From contig NEEC01000009.1 in the NCBI GenBank assembly GCA_002189035.1, positions 1,240,001-1,304,000 on the forward strand: a stretch of DNA of 64,000 nt, written 5' to 3'. The position numbers were made by a program, and so were the translations under genes. Origin of the DNA: Utricularia gibba (Eukaryota > Streptophyta > Magnoliopsida > Lamiales > Lentibulariaceae). Under the pieces are notes generated by a model. The model was not told the DNA's origin and ran no database searches. It was given only the letters and a program-made list of their open reading frames with translations. This document shows positions 55,241 through 64,000 of this stretch, piece by piece. How positions within the stretch are numbered: position 1 is the first letter of the stretch; every line of letters begins with the position of its first letter.

Positions 55241-57627
55241 TTTCCCCTTCCCCTCAGAAGCTATCAGAGCAGAGCAAAGAGAGACAGAACATGCAGTCAG
55301 AATTTAAGAAGAGGGGAGTTGGATTCTCGTACCTTTGGATGGCTGTCTTGATACCCCACTAATTGCTTATCCACATTAACACATCTCTTAGCGAGCCACG
55401 TGATCATTTCACCATCTTAGAAACTGTGCTATCCCTCCCCCTCCCAAAAAAGAAGAAAATACACCAAATCCACTTGCTAACGAGCCCTCTCAAAACCATT
55501 CTACATGCAGTCCCCCCCTCCGTGTCAACCCAATGAACCACCATGTCATGATAATGCCGTCAAATCTCGACCAGGAAGATATCATTTCTAGTTCACGGGG
55601 GAACGTGGGTCTTCTTCAGCCTGCCCCTGGCATCATTCCTGCATGGCCCGCTTCGAGATGGAGTGTCGTGCTTATTGTATTCTTGTTCATCTGCTTCCGT
55701 CTGCATCAGCCTCAGTTTTGTCCTTGTCATTCCCACCTGTTCCTCTCCTACTCTCAAAGGCATCAAGACGCCGGTGCTACCTATTGTTGTGTGAAGCAGC
55801 ATTTGCATAAGAATCAGCATTATTGAGTGGGAGAAGAAGAAAACGACATGGCGAAAAAATGGCGACCGCTGCGGGGTTGGTCACGGGGGGAATAACAATA
55901 AATGAGGGGGTGGAGTTTTATTATGTCGTGTCCGTTGAAATTTTGTCATGAAACAAATGAAGCGTCGCTTTCGAGTCTGCTGGCTGCGGGGTCCACACCT
56001 CCGCTGCCTTGGGCCTGCTACTTGTGGTTTGTAAAATTGGACATAACATTTGAAAATGTAATAATCTTACAAATATCTTTTTAATATAAAATAGATAAAA
56101 TTGCAAGAAAAATATCTCAAATTTACTTTAATATAAAAAATTTAAATCCCTCAAATTGTTGAAATTTGATGAATCGAATGATATCTATGTAGGGCTATAT
56201 CACATTTGTGTATTGTATGATTCAAATTAAAGATATTTATATTGTTTTCATGTTTATATCTAATATAATATATTGTTATAACAACGATCAAAACCAATTA
56301 ATTTTGATAACATAAAAAGTTAAATATATAATTTCAATAAATTAAGGTGTAAACTATTTAAAAAATTAAATTGAAGGTTTTATATCATAATTTTGAAACT
56401 TGTAAATTAAATGTTTAATATTGACCATAAATTGGAATAACTTTGGTAAAATCTACCCATATAAAATATTTTCTTTTTTAATGTTTTAGTATTAGGAAAA
56501 ATGGGATTGGGCCAGGCCGCCTATTTTGAAATTGTAACTATGAACCGAGTGTTTGATTGAACTTTTTAAAATGGGCTTGGATCTGGTCTGGGCCCAAAAG
56601 GGAAGTACATCATAAAATTTCCAGCCAGGACTGGATACCTCTGATGCGGGCTCTTGTGGATCTATCTGGGCCGGATGCTGGTAGCCCGTATTGTCAAGTT
56701 TCTTAGGCCCAAATAAGGGAAACTAGATGCGATCCGTGTCCACAGCACAGCCCCTCCCCTGAATCTGGCTGATGGAGACCTAAACGAGGGAAGTCTGCAG
56801 TGCATGATTCCGGTGATCAAGTCCAAGCATAGTGACGAAGAAGAAGGCGGCGCTGGTGTTATGCGATAATGGATGAGATTTTAAGATGAGATGATCTGGG
56901 TTTAGCTCGTAATTAATTGGTAACGGAAAAGGAAAACGTGGGGAAGTGTACTGTTTACTATCGAAAGATGTAAGAGCATCATCATCGGTCACCTTTGGGG
57001 GTTGAACCAAAGCTGAAGCGTCATGGGGCTGGTTTCATTTCACTCATTCAATTTTTCGAAATGGTCCCTTTTTCATTTCACTGATTCTCATTTTTGCCGG
57101 CAAAGCTGACTGCGGAATCTCTCCCAGGACCTAGGGGTTCGTGCAAGAATCTTGGCGCTGCTCCGGGTCCGCTTTCTGTTTAACCTTCTTCTTTCTTGTG
57201 CTCGAGTGGGTACGTCGCATTTTTCTTTTCCTCTGTTCGCTGACTGGTAATTGTTTTCATTTTGAAAGCCCTTCTCGTAACTATTTCATCGTCTCCAATG
57301 CGTGGAGTGATGGAAGCCTTATGTGGGTTTCGCTACATTGCCGTTCATGGGACATCGTTTTCCGATTGCGTATTTGGTGCATGCTATTGTTTTTATTGTT
57401 GAAATTTTTGGTTGAAGAAGCGCATAAGAATCACCCCATTGTTAGATGATCTCTCCTTTAGAATGAAACTGGGTGCTTTTTAACCATTAACTGGACAATT
57501 TTACTCTGCTTTATATGGATCATTTATCAGATTTCTATCAGAGCTTTTTCATATGTTTCTGATGTATAACAATCATTGCTGGATGTTACTGATTTTGTAT
57601 GACTGTTTGTAGCTTCAGGATAACCTT
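55241..57627. other. Divergent region, aspartic protease / SDE3
   Basis: About 2.4 kb. No coding frame recognised. From 56030 to 56470 it is AT-rich. The SDE3 leader probably starts near 57000-57130. A donor-like GAGTGG|GTACGT near 57209 and an acceptor TTTGTAG near 57612 suggest one 5' UTR intron directly before the start. Confidence 0.5.
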
Positions 57628-60600
57628 ATGGAGTCAGCTGATAAATCTGATGATGAGTATTCGGTTATTGGTGATAAAGCAGACATTGGGTTTATTGATC
57701 TTGACAGCTGCAAATCTGTTTGCAACTATAACCCTTGTGAGGAGAGTGATTTTGTAGAGATATCTGTGCCTTTTGCATTAAGGGATGGAAAGCCTCAATC
57801 AGGACTTGTTGGTGAAACTAAGTTTGATACTGTTACAATAAAAAACATATCCAGTGAGCCATTGGATCTCTGGTCAGTAAGTATTTATGATGCCAAACCT
57901 GAGAACTCGTTTACGATTTCTCTAATGGAGCCCCAAACGCCAATTCTGATATGCAGTATATCGAGGATTTTATGGAGACATTTTCCTTGGAAGATAGAGT
58001 TCTGAAATGTGATCAGTGTTTGACCATCTGGTTGTCGTGCAAACCGAAAGAAATAGGGATGCATTCAGCAGCTGTGCACTTTACTGTTGGAAGCGAAACT
58101 ATAGAAAGGATAGTTTTTGTGTTAGCAGAAGATAGCATATCCAAGTCTTTGACCTCAAAAAAACCATATCAACGATTGGTGAGAAATAAACAATATACTT
58201 GGAACGCCAAGCCTGCAGATAATGCATATTTTGTGGGTCGTCGTCCTCCAAAGGCTTCGACTCGTGGGCCTAGGTACCGACTACCTGAATATCCTATTCC
58301 AGATTGTATCAGGTCTGTTATAAAAGACGGTCAGCTTCCTGATGTGGTGATTGAGGGTTTAGCACCTAGAAACTATGAGTCTTTCTTTAAAGCTTTACTA
58401 GCTATAGAAGAGATAAAGTTGGAGGTATGCACCTCTTTGATGCAGCATAGATACCATGTTTTGTATCCCTCTTACACTAATTATTGCCATCTTCATCTCT
58501 TTATTAATGCTTTCTTCTTTGATGGGTGTTCAGGAAGATATGCATGCCTATGACATGGTTTCAGTCACATTGAAAAGTAAAAGGAACCAGTTCCTGTCTC
58601 TTGAGGTTCCTGGTTTGGCTGAGAAACGACCGTCACTTGTTATTGGGGACTTCATTCTCGCTAAAGGTGCTTCTGGGAACGATTCTTTTCAGGTTATCCT
58701 ACTACTTTTCTTCATTCGAGTGTTTTTGGGAAATGTATTCTCATGTTACATGAACAGAATGTCAAAATACAATTCACCTTCTCTGGTTTTACTAAATTGT
58801 TCCCATTTGTGTTTTATGGCCTCAGTACTCTGTGAGCTTCTACATATATTTGCATCCATGTCTTCTGTCCAATGCATGTTATGTGTGAATTATGCTTTGT
58901 TCCGTGAATATTTATTCATGCGAGTTATTGAGATTGTCACATGCTTTTGATCTTTATTGTTCCTTGTTTCTTTATGTGCAGGGTTACATTCACAAAGTTG
59001 AGGCTGAAGAAATATATTTGAAGTTTGACCCGAAGTTTCATATCCACCACAGAGATGGAAATCAGTATGATGTCCAGTTCTCATACAATCGAACTGCTAT
59101 GCGAAGGCTGTATCAGGCTCTCGAGGCTGCTTCAAGTTTGAGTAAGAGGTTTCTTTTCCCATCTACTCCAAGCAGGACTAATGTGAAACAACCCCCAACG
59201 TTTGTTCCATTATCTTGTTCCCTGAACAAGGAACAAACGACTGCCATTCAAATGATCCTTTCTAGCAAGGGAGGGTTCCCATATGTGATTTACGGTCCCC
59301 TGGTACTGGCAAGACGATGACTCTGGTTGAATTAATCTTTCAAGTTTATAATAGAAATAGAAGAAAAGCTATTCTAGTCTGCGCACCTTCCAACCCTGCA
59401 GCCGATAATCTCTTGGAGAGGCTAATCCGTGAGAAGTCACCAGGATTTAAGAATGATGAGATATTTAGACTTAATGCGTACACACGTCCTTTAGAGGACA
59501 TGAATCCCAAACTCATGGATTTCTGCTATGAAGAAGACTCACTTTTCAAGTGTCTTCCACGTTTTGTTTTGGAAAAGTTTAGGATCATCATAACAACCTA
59601 CGCAAGTGCTTCTCATCTTTATGCTCAAGAACTGAGTCGTGGACACTTTTCTCATATTTTCTTGGATGAGGCTGGGCAAGCTTCAGAGCCAGAAACAATG
59701 GTTCCTCTGTCCCACCTATATACAGATCAGACTGTTGTGGTTCTTGCTGGAGATCCTATGCAGTTAGGTCCAGTTGTATTTTCTCAATGTGCTGAAAGCA
59801 GTGGACTGGGAACCTCATATTTGGAAAGGCTGCTACTCTTCAAGACATATGCTGATGGAGACCAGAATTTCATGACCAGGTTGGTTAGAAATTATCGAAC
59901 ACATGAAGCAATTCTTCGCCTTCCTTCTGACTTGTTTTATGATGGGAAACTAATCCCTTCTAAGGAGGATGAAAGATTCTCATCAGCCTTTTGGGATGGC
60001 ATTCTTCCCAACAAGGATTTCCCTTTGCTTTTCATTGGTATCCAAGGGTGTGACGAGAGGGAAGGAACCAATCCCTCGTGGTTCAACAGAATTGAGGCAA
60101 GCAAAGTAGTTGAGATGATCAGATTGCTGATTGATGATAAAGGGCTGAAAGAGGAGGATATTGGGGTCATTACACCCTACAGGCAACAGGTATCCAAAAT
60201 ACGGTGCACTCTAGAGAATCTTGGGATGTCTGGCATCAAAGTGGGAAGTGTTGAACAGTTCCAGGGACAAGAGAAAGAAGTCATCATCATATCCACAGTC
60301 CGCTCAACGATCAAGCATAATGAATTTGATAAGCGTCATTATCTAGGATTTCTGAGTAATCCAAGGAGGTTCAATGTTGCCATCACACGAGCCAAGTCTT
60401 TGCTTGTTATCATAGGGAATCCACACATTCTCTGCAAGGTACACGTAATCTGTTACACGTTTAACATGCTTTTTTTTTTTTTTTTTGCCTTTTTCATATG
60501 GAGCAACAATCAGTTCTCTAATGTATTACTTATATAGGATCCAAACTGGAACAACCTCCTATGGTATTGTGTGGACAACGGCTCATACAAAGGCTGCTTC

Positions 60601-61128
60601 CTTCCAGAGAAGCCATCTAGCAGTCCAGATTTCTCAGGCTATGAAGAGGGGAATAATGATTCTGGAGCATGCAATGGAAACTGGAATGATAATGGAAATG
60701 GTTGGGATACTCCCAAAGGTCAATGGAGTGCTGAAGAACAGGGTAATCAGACATCAAATTGGGATGACAATCCGAGTGAGTGGTATTCCTCCCAACGCCA
60801 ATGGGCTTCTAATGAACATGTCAATCACCCCTCAAACTGGGATGATAACGCCAATGATCGGAATTCTCCCCAACCTCAAGAGGGTGCTGAAGAACAGCCA
60901 CCAAACACTGATCAGCAGCCGTATGACAATTCTGATTCATTGGGTACACAACGTAATAATGATCCTTGGGTTGGAGATGATGAACAGAGTTGCAGGTCTG
61001 CAAATGACAACTCTGTGTGTGTAGAAGAAGAGAGTGAAACCACACCGCATGATGATGATTCATCACCACAAGGCTTCCATGGGAACAAGCATGAGGATAT
61101 CAACAAATCTGATGCACCATGGGAGTAA
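57628..61128 (+). CDS. SDE3: RNA helicase SDE3 (SILENCING DEFECTIVE 3), frame broken twice
   Basis: Four coding exons (57628-58424, 58534-58692, 58982-60438, 60538-61128) give about 1001 residues if followed across two breaks; Arabidopsis SDE3 has 1002. An N-terminal immunoglobulin-like region is followed by an SF1 Upf1-like helicase: Walker A would be GPPGTGKT, motif Ia [14 protein letters not shown], Walker B FLDEAGQA (DEAG), [35 protein letters not shown] and [16 protein letters not shown]. The C-terminus holds tandem Trp-containing repeats, an AGO hook. SDE3 supports transgene and RdRP-dependent silencing. The first break is at CCCC (57931-57934), where one more C gives the PPNANSD junction. 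The second is at CCCC (59297-59300), inside Walker A. A pseudogene would be expected to have decayed elsewhere; it has not. Confidence 0.9.
60679..60912 (+). repeat. 78-bp tandem repeat in SDE3 tail
   Basis: Imperfect copies of a 78-bp unit: AACTGG/AATTGG at 60679, 60757 and 60835, and CAATGG/CAAGAG at 60721, 60799 and 60877, all spaced exactly 78 bases. This encodes a 26-residue repeat with Trp in NWDDN and QW contexts. Copies have diverged. About three units. Confidence 0.85.
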
Positions 61129-61527
61129 GAATGTCTGTAGCTTCTGCATTTCAAGGGAAATGAAAGTTCTTCCGCAAGATGCTCTTCAAGTAGAGCTGGT
61201 ACTTGGAAGTCCAGCCAATTTTGTCGATTTTCAACTATGGGCTTTTGGTCTCCGGTTGGTGATGGATATATAATATTTTATAAAAAATATATATATATTA
61301 AATTCAAAATTTTTCATTTTAGCAATTTCCCACGTGAATAAATAATATTCCTTTTTTTTTCTTGTTAATATTAAAGCTGGGATGAGATGCTTTACGGGAG
61401 GGTAAAAAGGGAAAATTAACTTGAATTATAGGTAATAAAAATGCGAAATAAATTTAAAACAAAAAAGGAAAATTTTAAATCGGAATAATAATAAAAAAGC
61501 AAGACGACAAGGAAATCCAGGTAATGC
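61129..61527. other. Convergent 3' spacer, SDE3 / LTPG
   Basis: Mostly A/T-rich 3' flanks of both genes. No gene seen. Confidence 0.6.
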
Positions 61528-62439
61528 TTAGTAGCAGTTTGTGAAAGCTGTGGTTCCAACCAGGAGCAGAGCTGTAACGAGACCTACTGACCAAATTGTG
61601 CGGGTAGGGGAGGGAGCGGCGGCGGCGGCGGAGTTGAACAATCCAGTTCGGCTGCCGGAGTTTCCTGGGGGTGATAGGCCAATGATGGTTCCAGGTGGAG
61701 GCGGTGGGGGAGTAGTAGCTTCGGGCACTTGCTGTGGTGGCGGTGATCCTAGTGGCATTTGAGGAATCAGGTTAGTGTATGCCTCAAATCCTTCGATTGG
61801 AGTTGTAAAGGGTCTAACTGTTACCTAGAAACAGGGGGGGAGGAGGAGAAGCTGTGGGAGATAAAGGCGATCCATTTGGCGTAGGTCCTGTGATTTTTTG
61901 TAATTGAAGAATGAGGCGAGTTAAGGAATTGTGATTGTAAGCGGTAGATATATGTTTACCTTCAACCCGGTTTGGAGCAGGGGCTACGGCTGGTGGAGTT
62001 GCCGCTGACACATTGTGATACTAAGGTGATTGATTGAAGAGATGAAAAGGCAAAGATAAACAAAAAAGATATATTTATAAATCTCACCTTTGCATTGAAG
62101 TGGAACTCCAGAGGTGTTGCAAGCCTGAGGGAGGGAAATGGCGAGATTCTGGTTAATGGGTACCACCTGGGAGAGAATGTTGTTGCTGAGGATCTGGCAA
62201 ATGCATTCTGTGCCATTGCTCATCAGTGACTTGAGAGAATTGCAACAGCTTTGGCTTGGTCTAACGGATGTCCCGTTCGTTGTGTTGCTGGTGACAAAAT
62301 TCATACAAGGAGCGAATGCTGTGATCATCGAAGTGCTGCAGGGGAATATGGGTAGGATCTGGGACTGGACTCTGTTGGGGGCGAAGAGGAGGAGAAGGGA
62401 TGAAACTGCTATAGCTAGGAAGAGTAACTTTGAGGCCAT
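61528..62439 (-). CDS. GPI-anchored lipid-transfer protein (LTPG-like)
   Basis: Four exons (62439-62088, 62004-61960, 61887-61825, 61748-61528) join in frame to 226 residues. A signal peptide (MASKLLFLAIAVSSLLLLF) is followed by the eight-cysteine motif: C..C in PCSTSMITAFAPC, CC in SQSCCNSLKS, CxC in ECICQIL, then CNTSGVPLQC. A long Pro/Ser/Thr-rich linker with SPPPPL and TPPPPPPG blocks, likely O-glycosylated, follows. The C-terminal hydrophobic segment (SVGLVTALLLVGTTAF) is a GPI-addition signal. Such proteins move waxes or cutin monomers to the cell surface. The last intron, about 76 nt, is needed because its retention gives an immediate stop. It is head to head with the next gene, also of this superfamily. 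Confidence 0.88.
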
Positions 62440-62723
62440 TTTCTGGTTGGGAAAATACAAGGTTTCTTAACAGGGAAATGAAAATGAAACGGGGTTTTAT
62501 AGATGGGAAATCTAAGAGTTGACAAGAGCAGATTGAGTTGATTAGCAGAATTGGGTTATTCTGGATGAACTACTTAACCTAACTTGTGGAAAGAAAAGCC
62601 CAAGCCAGAAAGTTAGGACGAAGTTGTTGAACCTCCTCGGGATTTTTCATTACTTAAACCCCACAAAGTAACGCCCATAAAAATGTCTCCTTTCACTTTC
62701 CTTCAACACAAACCACCTGAAAA
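62440..62723. promoter_or_regulatory. Shared 284-bp head-to-head promoter of two LTP genes
   Basis: The two ATG codons point away from each other and are 284 bases apart, so both promoters and leaders lie here. A TATA box for the minus-strand gene is clear. None as good was found for the plus-strand gene. Confidence 0.6.
62495..62501 (-). promoter_or_regulatory. TATA box of LTPG-like gene
   Basis: Minus-strand TATAAAA, about 56 bases upstream of the ATG. Confidence 0.65.
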
Positions 62724-63238
62724 ATGTTGCATCAACACTTCACACTGGCGGCCATTGCCGTGATCCTCATTCCCAACATGTGGACTGGTGTTGCATCTCA
62801 GGCCAACGGCTGCAGAAGCATCATCAGTAGCATGTCATCGTGCCTGAGCTACAACTCGTCCATGGTGAGCGATTCCTGCTGCACCGAGCTCGTCTCGGTA
62901 ATCACTTTAGAGCCACAGTGCCTCTGCCAGGTACAAAGCTATGGAGGATCCAACTTTGCCATGAGCCAAGAGGTTCAGGCTTTGGCCAGTGCCTGCGGTG
63001 TTGATGTTCCAAGTTTCAGTGACTGCCCGCGTAAGGCTCTTCCTTTCAAGTCGTCTTAGTTCTACTGTGGAACCCCAAAAAGAAAAAGCTAATCTTGAAA
63101 ATGTGTCAACACAACGCAGGTGGAAGTGGAATAAGACCACCGGCTTTCGGGATGCTATCAGATGCTTCTGGTATCAAGCTGAACACTTACACTGCGCTCG
63201 GCATCTTCTTCATCGGAATACCTGCGGCAATTTTCTGA
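62724..63238 (+). CDS. LTP/2S-albumin-like protein with hydrophobic C-terminus
   Basis: Two exons (62724-63030 and 63120-63238) join in frame to 141 residues. A signal peptide ending near GVASQ precedes the eight-cysteine fold: CRSIISSMSSC, SDSCCTELVSV, PQCLCQVQ, SACGV and SDCP. After the intron, a short linker RGSGIRPPAF is followed by the C-terminal hydrophobic stretch ALGIFFIGIPAAIF, compatible with a short GPI signal. Type and cysteine spacing fit small GPI-LTP/xylogen-like proteins, distinct from the longer Pro-rich neighbour. Likely cell-surface or extracellular lipid binding. Confidence 0.85.
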
Positions 63239-63447
63239 CATGGCGTGACTGGAAACACTAATCTTCTTATTTAGTGTACAGATTGTAATATGATTGGTTT
63301 CATTCGAGTCTTATGTTCTACAAGTTGAATTCTTAAGTAGAATCCAATCATTGTTCTCCCGTTCAAGACCAAAACAATCCGTTGTCGGATTAGGTACACG
63401 CAGTCGACCGGAATTTGCCTGCACGACTATTTGTATGTGTCGTGCCG

Positions 63448-63455
63448 CCACGTGT
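63448..63455 (+). promoter_or_regulatory. ABRE CCACGTGT
   Basis: A G-box type ABA-responsive element about 100 bases before a TATA box and about 160 before the ATG of a seed-maturation protein, a class usually driven by ABI5/bZIP factors. Confidence 0.6.
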
Positions 63456-63547
63456 AAATTGAAGTGTTAAGGTGTCGAGCTCTGCCGCTAGCCACGTATT
63501 CCTTCGACGTTCTTGAAAAATCTTTAGCAGTCAACAGAGCATTCGTT

Positions 63548-63554
63548 TATAAAG
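63548..63554 (+). promoter_or_regulatory. TATA box of SMP/LEA gene
   Basis: TATAAAG about 60 bases upstream of the ATG and downstream of the ABRE. Confidence 0.6.
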
Positions 63555-63611
63555 CGAAGGGTTGCAGAAAAACGAGTTGTCGAACTCTTGATACTTCAAC
63601 TGAGAGACGTC

Positions 63612-64000
63612 ATGAGCCAAGAACAGCCGACGAGTTCGCCGGAAGGGACCAAGCAACAGGAACCCATCAAATATGGTGACGTTTTCGATGTGTCTGGGGA
63701 GCTTGCGGAGAAGCCGATTGCCCCTAAAGATGCCGCAATGATGCAGGCAGCTGAGGCCAAAGTTTTGGGGAAAACTGAGAAAGGCGGAACAGCCGCCGTG
63801 ATGCAGTCTGCGGCAAATCTTAATGAAAACGTTGGCGCCGTTAGCCACCACGAGGTCACCGATATTGCAGGTTCTGAAGGTGTTGCCGTCACCGAGATCG
63901 ATATCCCCGGGACCAAAATAATCATGAAATCCGTTGGCGGGCAGGTTGTGGAGCAGTATGCTGAACCTGCGGATTCAGGGAAGCGCCTCAGGCTGCTATA
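63612..64000 (+). CDS. Seed maturation protein (SMP/LEA D-34 family), 3' truncated by window
   Basis: The first 129 codons are present and open to the window edge. The protein starts MSQEQPTSSPEGTKQQEPIKYGDVFDVSGELA. This PI-KYGDVF-VSGELA opening, followed by IAPKDAAMMQAAEAKVLGKTEKGG with a repeat of Ala-rich SMP blocks, is characteristic of seed maturation proteins of the D-34 LEA group. These accumulate in late embryogenesis and drying tissue, perhaps as protectants. No signal peptide. The region after EVTDIAG is less usual. The promoter has an ABRE. A further exon presumably follows. The family normally has about 170-260 residues. Confidence 0.85.
   Translation, partial: MSQEQPTSSPEGTKQQEPIKYGDVFDVSGELAEKPIAPKDAAMMQAAEAKVLGKTEKGGTAAVMQSAANLNENVGAVSHHEVTDIAGSEGVAVTEIDIPGTKIIMKSVGGQVVEQYAEPADSGKRLRLL

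Larger units (their letters stand above)
63239..63611. other. Promoter region of SMP/LEA gene
   Basis: 3' flank of the lipid-transfer gene, then an ABRE and TATA box for the next gene. Confidence 0.6.

Noticed and set aside
9183-61128. Functional cluster of RNA-fate genes (UPF2, SSU72, Tudor-SN, SDE3)
   Set aside because: They are dispersed among unrelated genes on both strands and no shared regulation is visible; chance proximity is sufficient.

Overview
This is nuclear DNA from a flowering plant, almost certainly a eudicot. Genes are split by many short GT-AG introns, the spacers are AT-rich, and the proteins are plant ones: arabinogalactan peptide, HAWAIIAN SKIRT, delta-8 sphingolipid desaturase, cytosolic glutamine synthetase, CHLM, SGR5-type IDD factor, SDE3 and a WRINKLED-type AP2 factor. 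I cannot name the species. No transposon, organelle insert, tRNA, rRNA or CRISPR was recognised.

Layout. 0-9 kb: arabinogalactan peptide (-), GDSL esterase (+), HAWAIIAN SKIRT F-box (-), sphingolipid desaturase (-). 9-16.5 kb: NMD factor UPF2 (17 coding exons, +), convergent with the Pol II CTD phosphatase SSU72 (-). 17-30 kb: IDD zinc-finger factor (+), plastid-type DnaJ (-), Nudix hydrolase (-), cytosolic glutamine synthetase (-). 30-40 kb: CHLM (+), a short glycyl-tRNA synthetase (+), a SURNod19 protein (+) and calnexin with an ER-stress element (+). 40-52 kb: Tudor-SN (-), an ADA1/Hfi1-like SAGA subunit (-), a WRI-type AP2/ERF factor (-). 53-64 kb: aspartic protease (-), RNA helicase SDE3 (+), a head-to-head pair of lipid-transfer proteins, and the start of an SMP/LEA protein.

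The genes are mostly unrelated housekeeping and regulatory loci. Several act on RNA fate (UPF2, SSU72, Tudor-SN, SDE3), but nothing shows that this is a functional cluster. I see no undescribed multi-gene system.

The most consequential observation concerns sequence quality. Five genes (CHLM, SURNod19, ADA1-like, WRI-like, SDE3) carry seven frame breaks in total. Each is repaired by restoring exactly one base, and five lie at a clear C or G run, with a sixth next to one. Roughly twenty-nine kilobases of coding sequence show seven single-base losses and no gains. This points to homopolymer contraction in the assembly rather than five independent pseudogenes, although the sequence alone cannot prove that. 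Other points: a perfect CCAAT-N9-CCACG element in front of calnexin, a 78-bp tandem repeat that builds the AGO-hook-like tail of SDE3, loss of the N-terminal extension of glycyl-tRNA synthetase, a GC-AG intron in UPF2, a 9-nt micro-exon in the AP2 gene and a frame-neutral 90-nt intron in the DnaJ gene. Exon borders were placed by eye from splice consensus plus reading-frame and family continuity; individual borders could be off by a base or two.
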